A DNA stretch of 64,000 nucleotides, from the NCBI RefSeq assembly GCF_000284595.1, contig NC_017671.1, positions 467,001 through 531,000 on the forward strand, read 5' to 3'. The stretch's first letter is position 1. Every line of letters begins with the position of its first letter. Of this stretch, positions 52,610-62,044 are shown one piece after another. The translations under genes were made by a program, and so were the position numbers. The stretch comes from Stenotrophomonas maltophilia D457 (GTDB taxonomy: Bacteria; Pseudomonadota; Gammaproteobacteria; Xanthomonadales; Xanthomonadaceae). Under the pieces are notes generated by a model. It saw only the letters and a list, made by a program, of their open reading frames with translations, did not search any database and was not told the origin of the DNA.

Positions 52610-53872
52610 ATGCTCGAGCCCGCACTGACGCAGCGTCTGGAAACCCTCTGGCGGATGGAGTCGCCAGTGCTGATTGCGCGCCTGGCGCGGCTGCTCGGTG
52701 GCGATGTCGGCCGTGCCGAGGAGCTGGCCCAGGACACCTGGCTGGCCGCGCTGGAGCGTTGGCCGGAGCAGGGTATCCCGGACAACCCCGGAGCCTGGCT
52801 GATGACCACCGCGCGCAACCGTGCCATCGATGTGCTGCGCCAGCACCAGCGGGTGACGCAGCAGCATGCGCAGTGGGGCGAGGAACTGCATCCGGCGGCA
52901 CTGCCGGCGCCGGATGACAGCCGGGCACTGGAGGACGACCTGGGCGATGACCTGCTGCGGCTGATGTTCGTGGCCTGCCATCCCGTGCTGCCGGCCGATG
53001 CGCGGGTGGCACTGACCCTGCGCCTGCTCGGTGGCCTGACCACCGTCGAGATTGCACGTGCGTTCCTGCAGCCGGAGCCGACCATCGCCCAGCGCATCGT
53101 GCGCGCCAAGCGCACGCTGGCGCAGAAGCAGGTGCCCTATGAAGTGCCACGCGCGGACGCGATGCCGGATCGCCTGGCCTCGGTGCTGGAAGCGATCTAT
53201 CTGGTGTTCAACGAAGGCTACGCCGCCAGCGCCGGTGATGACTGGATGCGCCCGGCGCTGTGCGAGGAAGCGCTGCGGCTGGCCCGCATCCTGGCGCATC
53301 GGTTGCCGGTGCCGCCGGTACTGGGCCTGCTGGCGCTGATGGAACTGCAGGCCTCGCGCGCAGCGGCACGGGTGGACGCGCAGGGCGCGCCGGTGCTGCT
53401 GGACCAGCAGAACCGCGCGCGCTGGGACTGGCTGCAGATCGACCGCGGGCAGCAGGTGCTGGCGCGCGCGTTGGCCATCGGTGGCGACCAGGATCCGTAT
53501 GTGCTGCAGGCGCGCATCGCGGCCTGCCATGCGGCTGCGCGGCGCGCCGACGCGACCGACTGGCCGCGTATCGCCGCGCTCTATGCACAGCTGCTGCAGG
53601 TGCAACCTTCGCCGGTGGTGGCATTGAACCGGGTGGTGGCGATCCTGCGCAGCGAAGGCCCGTTCGCCGCGTGGGCACAACTGCAGCCCCTGCTGGTCGA
53701 CGCGCGCCTGCGCGACTATGCGCCGCTGCAGGTGGTGCGCGGCGAGCTGCTGCAGGCACTGGGGCGTGAGCAGGACGCACGTGACGCTTTTGGCCAGGCC
53801 GCTCGGCTCAGCCAGAACCAGGCCGAGCGCGGACTGCTGCGGCAACGGGCGGGCCTGCCCCCCACGGACTGA
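52610..53872 (+). CDS. ECF42-type RNA polymerase sigma factor with C-terminal extension
   Basis: 420 aa, much longer than normal ECF factors, as in ECF42 (DUF6596/TPR-like C-terminal). Sigma-2: GDVGRAEELAQDTWLAALER and NPGAWLMTTARNRAIDVLRQ. Sigma-4: ALTLRLLGGLTTVEIARAFL and TIAQRIVRAKRTLAQ. The C-terminal two-thirds has helix pairs (YLVFNEGYAAS, ALNRVVAILRSEGPFAAWAQ). ECF42 members have no classical anti-sigma factor and are linked to DGPF genes, as here; the extension probably controls activity. Confidence 0.9.
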   Translation: MLEPALTQRLETLWRMESPVLIARLARLLGGDVGRAEELAQDTWLAALERWPEQGIPDNPGAWLMTTARNRAIDVLRQHQRVTQQHAQWGEELHPAALPAPDDSRALEDDLGDDLLRLMFVACHPVLPADARVALTLRLLGGLTTVEIARAFLQPEPTIAQRIVRAKRTLAQKQVPYEVPRADAMPDRLASVLEAIYLVFNEGYAASAGDDWMRPALCEEALRLARILAHRLPVPPVLGLLALMELQASRAAARVDAQGAPVLLDQQNRARWDWLQIDRGQQVLARALAIGGDQDPYVLQARIAACHAAARRADATDWPRIAALYAQLLQVQPSPVVALNRVVAILRSEGPFAAWAQLQPLLVDARLRDYAPLQVVRGELLQALGREQDARDAFGQAARLSQNQAERGLLRQRAGLPPTD

Positions 53873-53978
53873 GCCGACAAAGGCAGCACTTGTCGCCGGC
53901 CGCCTGAGCGGCTATGTTTCGCGCCCAGCGGACGCATCAGCGTCCGCGATCCGTGCGTATTGACCGAGGAGCGGTTGG

Positions 53979-55175
53979 ATGTATTCAAGGACGAAGAGCG
54001 CATCGCGCGCTTTTGCGCGCCTGCTTGCCTGTGCCCTGTGCCTGGCCGTATGGCCGCTGGCCGTGCAGGCTGCGGACAAATCACAGCAGGCCTATTGGGC
54101 CGGTTTTGCCTATACCGCTGACGCCGCCGCCGTGCAGGCGACCACCCCGCATGCGCACGCGGTGCTGGAACGGCGTGGGCTGGTCCCGCTGAACCAGACG
54201 CTGGCACAGTCGCTCAAGCGCCACGCACCGGCCCACCTGGAGCTGATCGACCAGCCGGTGGCGATGCTCGACGGCACCACCAGTGCCACCGTGCTGGCCG
54301 CTGCGCTGGATCGCGAGCTGGTCTCGGTCGAACCGATCGGCGACCAGTACAAGGTGCTGGTGGAAGTGGCGCTGCAGGCGTTGTTCTTCGACTTCCGCGA
54401 GCGCCAGGTGATCGCCTCCTATCCGCTCACCCTGCAGCGCATCGACGTGCAGGACTACCGTCCGGACAACGACGATATCGACGCGATCGTCGCCGATCTG
54501 CTGTACGGCGGTGCCGATACCAGCCTGTCGCAGGTACTGGCGGCCAGCCTGGCGCAGGCCCGGTTGCCCGATGCCGCCGTGCGTCGCCTGCAGGTGGGCG
54601 GGGTGACCCTGTCCGACGCGGCACGCGCCAAGCTGCCCGATCCGAAGTGGGAAGCACCGCTGCGTGCCACGCTTGCGCACGAACTGTCCAAGACGCTGTC
54701 GTCCAACACTGGCGTTGGCCTGCTGCCGCCGGCCTCGGGCCAGGCGATCGGCGGTGCGATGGCCGCCCGCTTTGCCGACGGCAAGGTCTACCAGCTGAAG
54801 ATTCCCGAACCCGACTACGTCATCCAGCTGCAGGTCGATGCACTGAAGAACGGCGTGATCGAGGAAACCCCGGCGATGAAGACGATGCTGTTCGGCGCCT
54901 TCTTCACCGCCAAGGTGAGCGAGCCGTTCTCGGGCAAGGTCTATTTCGAACAGCCGCTGCGCAAGGGGGCCACCAAGGTGGTGCCGGTCACGCAGTGGCA
55001 GGTCGACCAGTGGTCGGCCAGCTACGAAACCCTGCTGGCCGGCTTCGACGCCTTCGCCGGCGCCGCCGCCAAGCGTGCCGATTCGCGCGCCTGGCTGGAC
55101 GAACAGAAGCCGGGCGGCCGCCCGTTGCAGCAGCAGACCCAAGCCCTCCAGGAGTTGATCAAGTCATGTCGTTGA
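53979..55175 (+). CDS. Exported protein of unknown function, first gene of an envelope operon
   Basis: 398 aa with a signal peptide cleaved after AVQA. The rest (YWAGFAYTADAAAVQATTPH, VEVALQALFFDFRERQVIAS, RVPDP-like loops, and a basic C-terminal end) has no motif I know. The internal FRERQVIASYPLTLQRID suggests a beta-rich, secretin- or CsgG-associated type of fold, but this is a guess. Its end overlaps the start of the next gene by 10 bases. Confidence 0.75.
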   Translation: MYSRTKSASRAFARLLACALCLAVWPLAVQAADKSQQAYWAGFAYTADAAAVQATTPHAHAVLERRGLVPLNQTLAQSLKRHAPAHLELIDQPVAMLDGTTSATVLAAALDRELVSVEPIGDQYKVLVEVALQALFFDFRERQVIASYPLTLQRIDVQDYRPDNDDIDAIVADLLYGGADTSLSQVLAASLAQARLPDAAVRRLQVGGVTLSDAARAKLPDPKWEAPLRATLAHELSKTLSSNTGVGLLPPASGQAIGGAMAARFADGKVYQLKIPEPDYVIQLQVDALKNGVIEETPAMKTMLFGAFFTAKVSEPFSGKVYFEQPLRKGATKVVPVTQWQVDQWSASYETLLAGFDAFAGAAAKRADSRAWLDEQKPGGRPLQQQTQALQELIKSCR

Positions 55176-56266
55176 TGCGTACCATCCTGCTCATCCTCAT
55201 CGCGCTGGCGGTGGCCTCGCCGGTCGCTGCGCAGACCGCGAGTTCGCGCGGTACCGGCTCGGCCAGCTACGGCCTGCGCCTGAGCGCCGATACCCGTGCC
55301 CAGGCCCTGAACAAGGCCAAGGTCAATGCCCTGGAGGCGTACATCGCCGAAACCGGTGCGGCCAAGCTGCGCCTGTTCGAGGCGCGCCGCGCCGAGTTCA
55401 TCGGCGAGATCGACCGCTACGTGCTCAGCGCCGTGCAGCTGTCGGACACCGAAGACAAGAAGGCCAAGACCTACAGCGTCACCGTCCGCGCCGAGATCAA
55501 CACCACCCTGCTGCAGACCAAGCTGGATGCGGGTTCGGCCGTGGCCGGCGCCACCGCTGCGCAGCGCTCGCTGCTGACGTTCCTGTTCATGGCGCGCTCG
55601 CAGGACACCGTGCAGTCGTTCCAGGACAAGGAATACCGCCGCGTCGACGCCAGCAGCAGCTACAGCGAGAACACCCGTGAAGGCGACAGCTTCCGCGGCA
55701 ATTCGGTCAGCACCAACGGCAGCATCAACCAGAACGGTTCGGTGTCGGTCACCAGCGGCGGCAGCACCACCGCGCGCGCCGACAACATCACCTGGAAGGT
55801 GGCCAACGCCGCCGAAGTCAACACCGCGATGACCGGTGCCTTCAGCGCCGCCGGCTACGAGGTGGTTGAAGCCGAGTACGTGGAAGGCGAGTCGCGCGGC
55901 CTGCTCAGCATCGAGCGCATCCGCAAGGACTTCAGCACCGGCAACGACCTGGCCCCGGCCACCCTGCGCGACACCGCCAATGGCATCCGTGCGGCCAACA
56001 TCCCGTACATCGCCGTCGGCACCCTCGACGTCGGCATGCGTGACCGCGATCCGGCCAGCGGCAACACCCGCGTGTTCGTCACTGTCACCGGCAAGGTGCT
56101 GGACGTGACCGGTCGTTTCCCGCGCACCGTGTCGTCGGTCGGCCCGGTGCAGTTCTCCGGCACCGGCCCGAATGAAACCGTGGCCCGTACCAATGCCCTG
56201 CAGCTGGCTGCCGAAAAGGCCGCCCAGCAGATGATCAACGAACTGAACGTCAAGGCGGTCCGCTGA
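55166..56266 (+). CDS. Exported protein of unknown function, second gene of the operon
   Basis: 366 aa from the ATG at 55166 (MSLMRTILLILIALAVASPV). Features are an N-terminal helix-strand part (ADTRAQALNKAKVNALEAYI, VLSAVQLSDTEDKKAKTYSV), a Ser/Asn/Gly-rich linker (about residues 165-205) and a C-terminal part (YIAVGTLDVGMRDRDPASGN, FVTVTGKVLDVTGRFPRTVS) resembling proteins with LPP20/FlgP-FlgT-like folds. Family not certain. Confidence 0.75.
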   Translation: MSLMRTILLILIALAVASPVAAQTASSRGTGSASYGLRLSADTRAQALNKAKVNALEAYIAETGAAKLRLFEARRAEFIGEIDRYVLSAVQLSDTEDKKAKTYSVTVRAEINTTLLQTKLDAGSAVAGATAAQRSLLTFLFMARSQDTVQSFQDKEYRRVDASSSYSENTREGDSFRGNSVSTNGSINQNGSVSVTSGGSTTARADNITWKVANAAEVNTAMTGAFSAAGYEVVEAEYVEGESRGLLSIERIRKDFSTGNDLAPATLRDTANGIRAANIPYIAVGTLDVGMRDRDPASGNTRVFVTVTGKVLDVTGRFPRTVSSVGPVQFSGTGPNETVARTNALQLAAEKAAQQMINELNVKAVR

Positions 56267-56364
56267 TCCGCCGGCCCGTTGGGTGCCGAGCTCGCTCGGC
56301 ATCGCCCCTGGGTTACCGATTCCCCACGTGCCGCACGCGGCCGTTTCTTCCAAAGGACTCTCAC

Positions 56365-57051
56365 ATGATCCGCAATACCGCTCTTGCCCTGGCCATCGCG
56401 GCCGCCACCCTGTCGATGCCGGCCCATGCCGGCCTGGGCAAGCTGAAGGACCTGGCTGGTGGCTCCACCGGCTCCTCCAGCAGCACCTCCAGCGCCGCTG
56501 CCCCGGACGAAGCCGCGCAGGAAGCGCTGGTGCGTCGTTTCGTCAGCTCGCAGTCGCACTCGCTGCAGGCCCAGACCTCGTTCGCCCGTGCCTTCGGCCT
56601 GGCCGAGCAGGTGCAGCTGCTGGAAGCCGAGCGCCAGGCGCTGTCGTCGGGTTCGGTCAGCGTCGATGCGATGAAGAAGTCGGTGTCGGTCAGCGAAGCC
56701 GCCCAGGCCGCGATCGACGAGCGCCAGGCCGCGCAGCCGGAGCTGAACGCTGAATCCAAGCAGCACTACGCCGAAGGCCTGGTCTCGCTGCTGGCGTCGG
56801 CCGCCGAAGCGCAGAAGCTGGGTGGCGAAGCCAGCAACTTCACCGCCGGCATGAAGAACCTGGGCGCCACCCAGATGGCTACCGTCGGCCGCAAGCTGGC
56901 CGCTGGTGCATGGGTGGCCAAGGAATCGCCGGGCTTCATCCAGGGCCTGTACGGTTCGACCAAGTCGGCTGTGACCTTCGCCAAGAAGAGCAAGGTCAAG
57001 GTGCCGTCCAACGCCGACTCGATGCTGGGCCAGCTGGACAAGATGAACTGA
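56365..57051 (+). CDS. Exported helical protein, third gene of the operon
   Basis: 228 aa with signal peptide MIRNTALALAIAAATLSMPA. A Ser-rich linker is followed by helices (LLEAERQALSSGSVSVDAMK, SKQHYAEGLVSLLASAAEAQ). The family is not recognised. It sits 98 bases after the previous gene and 16 before the lipoprotein. Confidence 0.75.
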   Translation: MIRNTALALAIAAATLSMPAHAGLGKLKDLAGGSTGSSSSTSSAAAPDEAAQEALVRRFVSSQSHSLQAQTSFARAFGLAEQVQLLEAERQALSSGSVSVDAMKKSVSVSEAAQAAIDERQAAQPELNAESKQHYAEGLVSLLASAAEAQKLGGEASNFTAGMKNLGATQMATVGRKLAAGAWVAKESPGFIQGLYGSTKSAVTFAKKSKVKVPSNADSMLGQLDKMN

Positions 57052-57067
57052 TCCGAGGCGAATCCCC

Positions 57068-58717
57068 ATGCGTACGACCTCCCGTTTGATCGGCCTGGGC
57101 CTGGCTGCCGCGCTGCTTGCAGCCTGTGGCAAGCAGGACACCCCGGCCGAAGCGCCCGCACCTGCCAAGGACAAGGCAACCAGTGCACTGGCCAGCAATG
57201 CGCCAGTGGAAGCAGCGCCCCTGCGTGGCACGCCGGATTTCGGCGGCACCACCCAGGTCGCGCGCGAGGCCGACGGCATCGGCAGCACCCCGGAACTGGC
57301 GGTGCTGGCGGCGTTGCAGTCGGCGGTGGCGCAGGTCAACGGCGTACGCGTGGCCAGCCAGATGCAGAGCCTGCGTGCAGGCCTGCATGTGGATGTGGAT
57401 GACGAACACGTCGGCGATATCCGCGCCGACGCGTTCACCCAGCAGATGATCGCCGGCTCGCAGGGCGCGGTGCTGGGCTATGAAATCCTGTCGCAGGACG
57501 AAGTGCGGCAGCTGGATGAAGAAACCATCGCGCGCGTGCGCGCCAGCGACGAAGGCTGGAGCTTCAAGGGTTCGGCCTCTGCCAGCGCGTCCGGCGAGGC
57601 CACGGCCAAGGGCGGCGGAGCCTCGGCCAGCGTCAAGGAGAGCTACGACGAGAAGGTCAGCGTCGATGCCAAGCGTGGCGCAAGCTCGTTCGATTCGGAT
57701 GTGACCCACCGCAGCATGCGCAGCTACTGGAAGGTGCGCGTGCGTGCACAGATTGCCCAGTACCGCGCACCGGACGAGCAGGGCAAGCCGAAGATCGTGG
57801 TCGCGCTGCCGCGCACCAAGGCCGGCAGCTATGCCGTGGGCGATGGCCGCGTGAGTGCCGATGAAGTGGCCGACGCGATCCGCGCGCGCCTGTCCGACAC
57901 GCTGACCCAGACCCAGCGCTTCATCGTGCTGGATCGCGAGTTCGGCGACGAACTGCAGGCCGAGATCGACCATATCAACAGCGGCAACGTACGCCTGCAG
58001 GACACCGCACGCGTCGGCCAGCAGCTGGCGACCGACCTGATCCTGATCCCGACCATCGAACGCTTCGAGTACCCGCGCAGCGTGCGCAACCTGCGCATGT
58101 CCGACCGCCAGGTGACCTCGTACTCCGGTGGCGGCCGCATCACCCTGCGCCTGATCAACGCCACCACCGGCCAGGTGGTGATGTCCGACAGCTTCGACCA
58201 CCAGCTGGCCTCGACCGGCCCGAGCACCCTGCCCCGCGTGGTCAACGGCCGCAACATGGCCGCGGCGATGATGGAATCGCTGTCGGGTCAGATCGGTACC
58301 ACCATCGTCACCACGCTGTTCCCGGTGTCGGTGGTTTCTGTGGACGGTGACCAGGTGGTGCTGAGCCAGGGTGGCGAAACCCTGCAGGCCGGACAGCGCT
58401 GGCAGGCCGTGCGCCTGGGCGAGGAACTGAAGGACCCGCAGACCGGCCGCTCACTGGGCCGCAGTGAACACCCGTGCTGCACCATCCGCATCGACCGCGT
58501 GGCCGCACAGACCTCGTACGGCACCATCGAAGACGGCGTCGACGCGATGCGCGGCGGTTTCCGCCCGGGCCAGATCGAACTGCGCCAGAAGCTGGGCAGC
58601 AAGCCGGCCGCCGCCGCAGGTGCGACTGCCTCGGCCGCTCCCGCCGCCGCCGCACGCCCGGCGGCCAAGCCGAAGCCCAAGCCCGCTGCCGCCCCGGCCG
58701 AAGACCCGAACTGGTAA
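57068..58717 (+). CDS. CsgG/FlgT-like lipoprotein, last gene of the operon
   Basis: 549 aa with lipobox LAAC (Cys20). The central part contains a CsgG-like core (RARLSDTLTQTQRFIVLDRE, QLATDLILIPTIERFEY, GGRITLRLINATTGQVVMSD). The C-terminal 120 residues (VVSVDGDQVVLSQGGETLQA, LKDPQTGRSLGRSEHPCCTI, QTSYGTIEDGVDAM) resemble the C-terminal domain of FlgT. It also has an Ala/Pro/Lys-rich tail. This suggests an outer-membrane or periplasmic assembly, with the three upstream exported proteins as partners. Confidence 0.65.
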   Translation: MRTTSRLIGLGLAAALLAACGKQDTPAEAPAPAKDKATSALASNAPVEAAPLRGTPDFGGTTQVAREADGIGSTPELAVLAALQSAVAQVNGVRVASQMQSLRAGLHVDVDDEHVGDIRADAFTQQMIAGSQGAVLGYEILSQDEVRQLDEETIARVRASDEGWSFKGSASASASGEATAKGGGASASVKESYDEKVSVDAKRGASSFDSDVTHRSMRSYWKVRVRAQIAQYRAPDEQGKPKIVVALPRTKAGSYAVGDGRVSADEVADAIRARLSDTLTQTQRFIVLDREFGDELQAEIDHINSGNVRLQDTARVGQQLATDLILIPTIERFEYPRSVRNLRMSDRQVTSYSGGGRITLRLINATTGQVVMSDSFDHQLASTGPSTLPRVVNGRNMAAAMMESLSGQIGTTIVTTLFPVSVVSVDGDQVVLSQGGETLQAGQRWQAVRLGEELKDPQTGRSLGRSEHPCCTIRIDRVAAQTSYGTIEDGVDAMRGGFRPGQIELRQKLGSKPAAAAGATASAAPAAAARPAAKPKPKPAAAPAEDPNW

Positions 58718-58739
58718 CACGCCCAAGCAACACACCGAT

Positions 58740-58780
58740 GGGGTCAGAGCCCTTTTCCGGCGGGAAAAGGATCTGACCCC
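58740..58780. repeat. GGGGTCAGATCCC hairpin repeat, copy 3 of 3
   Basis: ggggtcagagcccttttcc and ggaaaaggatctgacccc, with some mismatches; follows the lipoprotein gene. Confidence 0.8.
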
Positions 58781-58960
58781 TTCGTGTTTCCGTGCGTGTC
58801 GACCCAGGTCGACACCCACCAACAGCAGTCGGACCCCGCCTACGCTCAGGAAACCAGCTTTTGCTGTTGCTTCGGCTGTTGCCGTTGTTTCGGCAGGTGC
58901 AGGGCGCAGCCCTGGCGAATCCCATTACACTCCAGAAGGATTTCCCTGCTGGAGAGAGCA

Positions 58961-60610
58961 ATGAAACGAGTGGTACTGGGCGTGCTGGCCCTGTCGGTGT
59001 CGAGCGCACTGATGGCGGCCACCCCGAAATTCGATGGCGCGCGGATCTCCGCCGACGTCAAGGAACTGGCCTCCGACGCCTACGAAGGCCGCTCGCCGGC
59101 CACCGCCGGCGAAGAAAAGACCATCGCCTACCTCAGCAGGCAGTTTGCCGACGCCGGCCTGCAGCCGGGCGGCGACCTCAAGGACGGCAAGCGCCTGTGG
59201 ACCCAGGCCGTGCCGCTGCGCAAGGGCGACATCGTCGGCGCACCGCAGCTGGCGCTGCACCAGGGCGGCAAGACCCTGCCGCTGGAGCAGGGCAAGCAGA
59301 TCGCCGTGCGCGCCGCCATGAACGGCGCCAGCAGCGTCGACATCAGCAAGGCCCCGCTGGTGTTTCTCGGCTACGGCGTGAAGGCACCGGAGCGCAACTG
59401 GGACGACTTCAAGGGCGTGGACCTGAAGGGCAAGATCGCCGTGGTGCTGATCAACGACCCGGACTTCGAAACCGGCCAGGGTGATTTCGACGGCAAGGGC
59501 ATGACCTATTACGGCCGTTGGACCTACAAGTACGAGGAAGGCGCCCGCCAGGGGGCGCTGGGCGTGCTGATCGTGCACGAGACCGCACCGGCGTCGTATG
59601 GCTGGGCCACCGTGGCCGGCTCCAACACCAACACCATGTTCGACGTGGTGCGTGACAACCCGGCAGAAAGCCACCCGCTGCTGGAAGGCTGGATCCAGCG
59701 CGACCTTGCCGTGGAGCTGTTCCGCTCGGCCGGGCAGGATTTCGAGGCACTGAAGAAGAAGGCGCAGCAGCGCGACTTCACCCCGGTGGCGCTGACCGGC
59801 GCCAGCCTGGACGCGAAGTACGCGGTGAAGACCGAAGTGATCACCTCTCACAACGTGGCCGCGCGCCTGGAAGGCAGCCGCCATCCGGACGAGACCATCA
59901 TCTACAGCGCGCACTGGGACCACATCGGCGTGGGCGAGCCGGACGCGCGCGGTGACCGCATCTTCAACGGCGCGCTGGACAACGCCAGCGGCACCGCCTC
60001 GCTGGTCGAGCTGGCCCGTGGCTTCGCCAAGGAGAAGCGCCCGCAGCGCTCGCTGCTGTTCCTGGCGGTCACCGCCGAGGAAAAGGGCCTGCTGGGTTCT
60101 GAGTACTACGCCACCCATCCGCTGTATCCGCTGGAAAAGACCGTGGCCGTGATCAACATGGACGGCATGGCGCCGTTCGGCCCGTCGCGTGACTTCGGCA
60201 TCTACGGTGCCGCGCGCTTCGAGCTGCTGGACCAGCTGAAGGACGTGGCCAAGGGCTGGGATATCCGCTACACGCCGGACCCGAAGCCGGAAGCGGGCCT
60301 GTTCTTCCGCTCCGACCACTTCCCGTTCGCCAAGCGTGGCGTGCCGGCGCTGTCCTGGTCGGCCGGCCAGGACTGGGTGGACGGTGGCGTGGCCGCAGGC
60401 AAGAAGGCCTCCGAGGACTACACCGCCAAGCGCTATCACCAGCAGGGCGACGAGTGGCAGCCGGACTGGGTGTTTGCCGGTGCCGCGCGCGACCTGGAAG
60501 TGCTGTACACGCTGGGCAACCAGCTGGCCAATTCCCGCGATTGGCCGAACTGGAGCAAGGACGAGGCGTTCCGCGCCGTGCGTGACGCCAGCGCCGACCA
60601 GCGCAAGTAA
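58961..60610 (+). CDS. M28-family metallopeptidase
   Basis: 549 aa from the ATG at 58961 with signal peptide MKRVVLGVLALSVSSALMAA. A PA-like insert (about residues 130-220) precedes the peptidase core with the zinc ligands in YSAHWDHIGVG, NGALDNASGTASLVELA, VTAEEKGLLGSEYY and VINMDGMAPFG, and the last His in FRSDHFPFAKRGVPALSW. It is an exported aminopeptidase. A good ribosome-binding site (ggagagag) sits before the start. Confidence 0.93.
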   Translation: MKRVVLGVLALSVSSALMAATPKFDGARISADVKELASDAYEGRSPATAGEEKTIAYLSRQFADAGLQPGGDLKDGKRLWTQAVPLRKGDIVGAPQLALHQGGKTLPLEQGKQIAVRAAMNGASSVDISKAPLVFLGYGVKAPERNWDDFKGVDLKGKIAVVLINDPDFETGQGDFDGKGMTYYGRWTYKYEEGARQGALGVLIVHETAPASYGWATVAGSNTNTMFDVVRDNPAESHPLLEGWIQRDLAVELFRSAGQDFEALKKKAQQRDFTPVALTGASLDAKYAVKTEVITSHNVAARLEGSRHPDETIIYSAHWDHIGVGEPDARGDRIFNGALDNASGTASLVELARGFAKEKRPQRSLLFLAVTAEEKGLLGSEYYATHPLYPLEKTVAVINMDGMAPFGPSRDFGIYGAARFELLDQLKDVAKGWDIRYTPDPKPEAGLFFRSDHFPFAKRGVPALSWSAGQDWVDGGVAAGKKASEDYTAKRYHQQGDEWQPDWVFAGAARDLEVLYTLGNQLANSRDWPNWSKDEAFRAVRDASADQRK

Positions 60611-60619
60611 CGGCGTCCG

Positions 60620-60641
60620 GTAGTGCCGGCCGCTGGCCGGC
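60620..60641. repeat. SMAG REP, class GTAGTGCCGGCC, single unit
   Basis: gtagtgccggccgctggccg then gc, following the M28 gene. Confidence 0.85.
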
Positions 60642-60653
60642 ATTGCCGCCCCC

Positions 60654-60682
60654 GGAAACGCCGGGCCGTGCCCGGCGTTTCC
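60654..60682 (+). terminator. Terminator-like hairpin after the M28 gene
   Basis: A 12-bp perfect stem (ggaaacgccggg / cccggcgtttcc) with a 5-base loop; no T tract follows, so termination is likely but not strong. Confidence 0.55.
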
Positions 60683-60784
60683 ATAACGGCTTCCATCCCA
60701 ACTTTCCCGGCCTTCGTCGCAGCCTGCTTGCTTGCCCGGCGGGCCGCCCTATGCTCGGCTCACCCCCTTCCTCAAGGCGCCGCC

Positions 60785-62044
60785 GTGTTCGCCAGCCTCT
60801 CTCTCCTGATCCGCCACCTGCTGGCCTGGGCTGCCGCGCTGGTTGTCGCCGGCATGGTCTGGAGCGGCATCTTCAGCGGCATGAACGATGGCCCGGGCTG
60901 GATCTTCGGGCTGCTGGCGATGTTCCTGATCATTTCCGCGCTGGGCAGTGCCATCACCCACATCCGCCGGGTCTGGCTGGTGGCCGGTCGCCTGGATGCC
61001 ACCACCCTGTCCGGCCGCCAGCGCCGCCAGATCGAACTGCCGATGGACGCCGGCCACGCCTTCTCGGTGGTGGAGGCGGCGATTTCCGAACTACCGCGCG
61101 TCGAAGACGTGGAAAGCTCGGCCGGCAGCCTGCAGGTGCGCGCCTATGTGCGCCGGGTCGACCTCTGGAACGGCCGCCAGCCCTCGCGCTGGAACCTGCC
61201 GGCGCGGCTGGCCATCAAGCGCAACAGCGTGCTGGCCACGGTCACGCCGGGGCAGGGCACCAGCACCGTGACCCTGCTGTTCGAACCCGATGCCGGCTGG
61301 TGGGCCGACCTGCTGGCGCTCGACGAGGGCAGCAACTTCGAGAACGCCGAAGCAGTCACCCGTGCGATCAGCCGCCGCGTCGCCGACCAGCGCCGCGACG
61401 AACAGGCTGCGGCCGAACAGACCCAGGTGGAAAAGGAACTGTCGGTGGCACGCTTGAACCTGTTGCATGCGCAGGTGGAACCGCACTTCCTCTACAACAC
61501 GCTGGCCAACGCGCAGGTACTGACCCGCACCGATCCGGCGCGTGCCGAACAGATGCTCGGCCACCTCATTCAATACCTGCGCAGCTCGTTGCCGCAGGTG
61601 GACGAATCGGTATCCACGCTGGGCGTGGAGCTGGACCGCACCCGCGCGTACCTGGAAATCCTGCGCATCCGCATGGGCGCACGCCTGGCGGTGGAAATGC
61701 AGGTACCGAACGAACTGCACGGCGTGCACCTGCCGGCGATGGCACTGCAGACGCTGGTGGAGAACGCGATCAAGCACGGCCTGGAACCCAAGCCCGGCGG
61801 TGGCACGATCTGGATACTGGCGCGCGGCTTCGATGACCACGTGACCGTGACCGTGGCCGACGATGGGCTGGGCTTCGGCCAAGGCACCAGCGGTACCGGC
61901 ATCGGCCTGAAGAACCTGCGCGAGCGCCTGCGCCTGACCTGCGGCGAGCAGGCCGGCGTGGCGATCGTTGCCAACTTCCCCAGCGGCGTGGCCGCGACCA
62001 TGACCCTGCCGCAGTCGCCCAAGGAGTGCAGCCATGCCGCTTGA
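60785..62044 (+). CDS. LytS-type sensor histidine kinase
   Basis: 419 aa if it begins at GTG 60785 (VFASLSLLIRHLLAWAAALV), the only start placed before the first membrane helix without running into the terminator hairpin. Two membrane helices, a cytoplasmic linker, then a His_kinase-type phosphoacceptor (LLHAQVEPHFLYNTLANAQV; His234) and an ATPase domain (LQTLVENAIKHGLEP, VADDGLGFGQGTSGTGIGLK). Overlaps the response-regulator gene by 11 bases. The signal sensed is unknown. Confidence 0.85.
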   Translation: MFASLSLLIRHLLAWAAALVVAGMVWSGIFSGMNDGPGWIFGLLAMFLIISALGSAITHIRRVWLVAGRLDATTLSGRQRRQIELPMDAGHAFSVVEAAISELPRVEDVESSAGSLQVRAYVRRVDLWNGRQPSRWNLPARLAIKRNSVLATVTPGQGTSTVTLLFEPDAGWWADLLALDEGSNFENAEAVTRAISRRVADQRRDEQAAAEQTQVEKELSVARLNLLHAQVEPHFLYNTLANAQVLTRTDPARAEQMLGHLIQYLRSSLPQVDESVSTLGVELDRTRAYLEILRIRMGARLAVEMQVPNELHGVHLPAMALQTLVENAIKHGLEPKPGGGTIWILARGFDDHVTVTVADDGLGFGQGTSGTGIGLKNLRERLRLTCGEQAGVAIVANFPSGVAATMTLPQSPKECSHAA

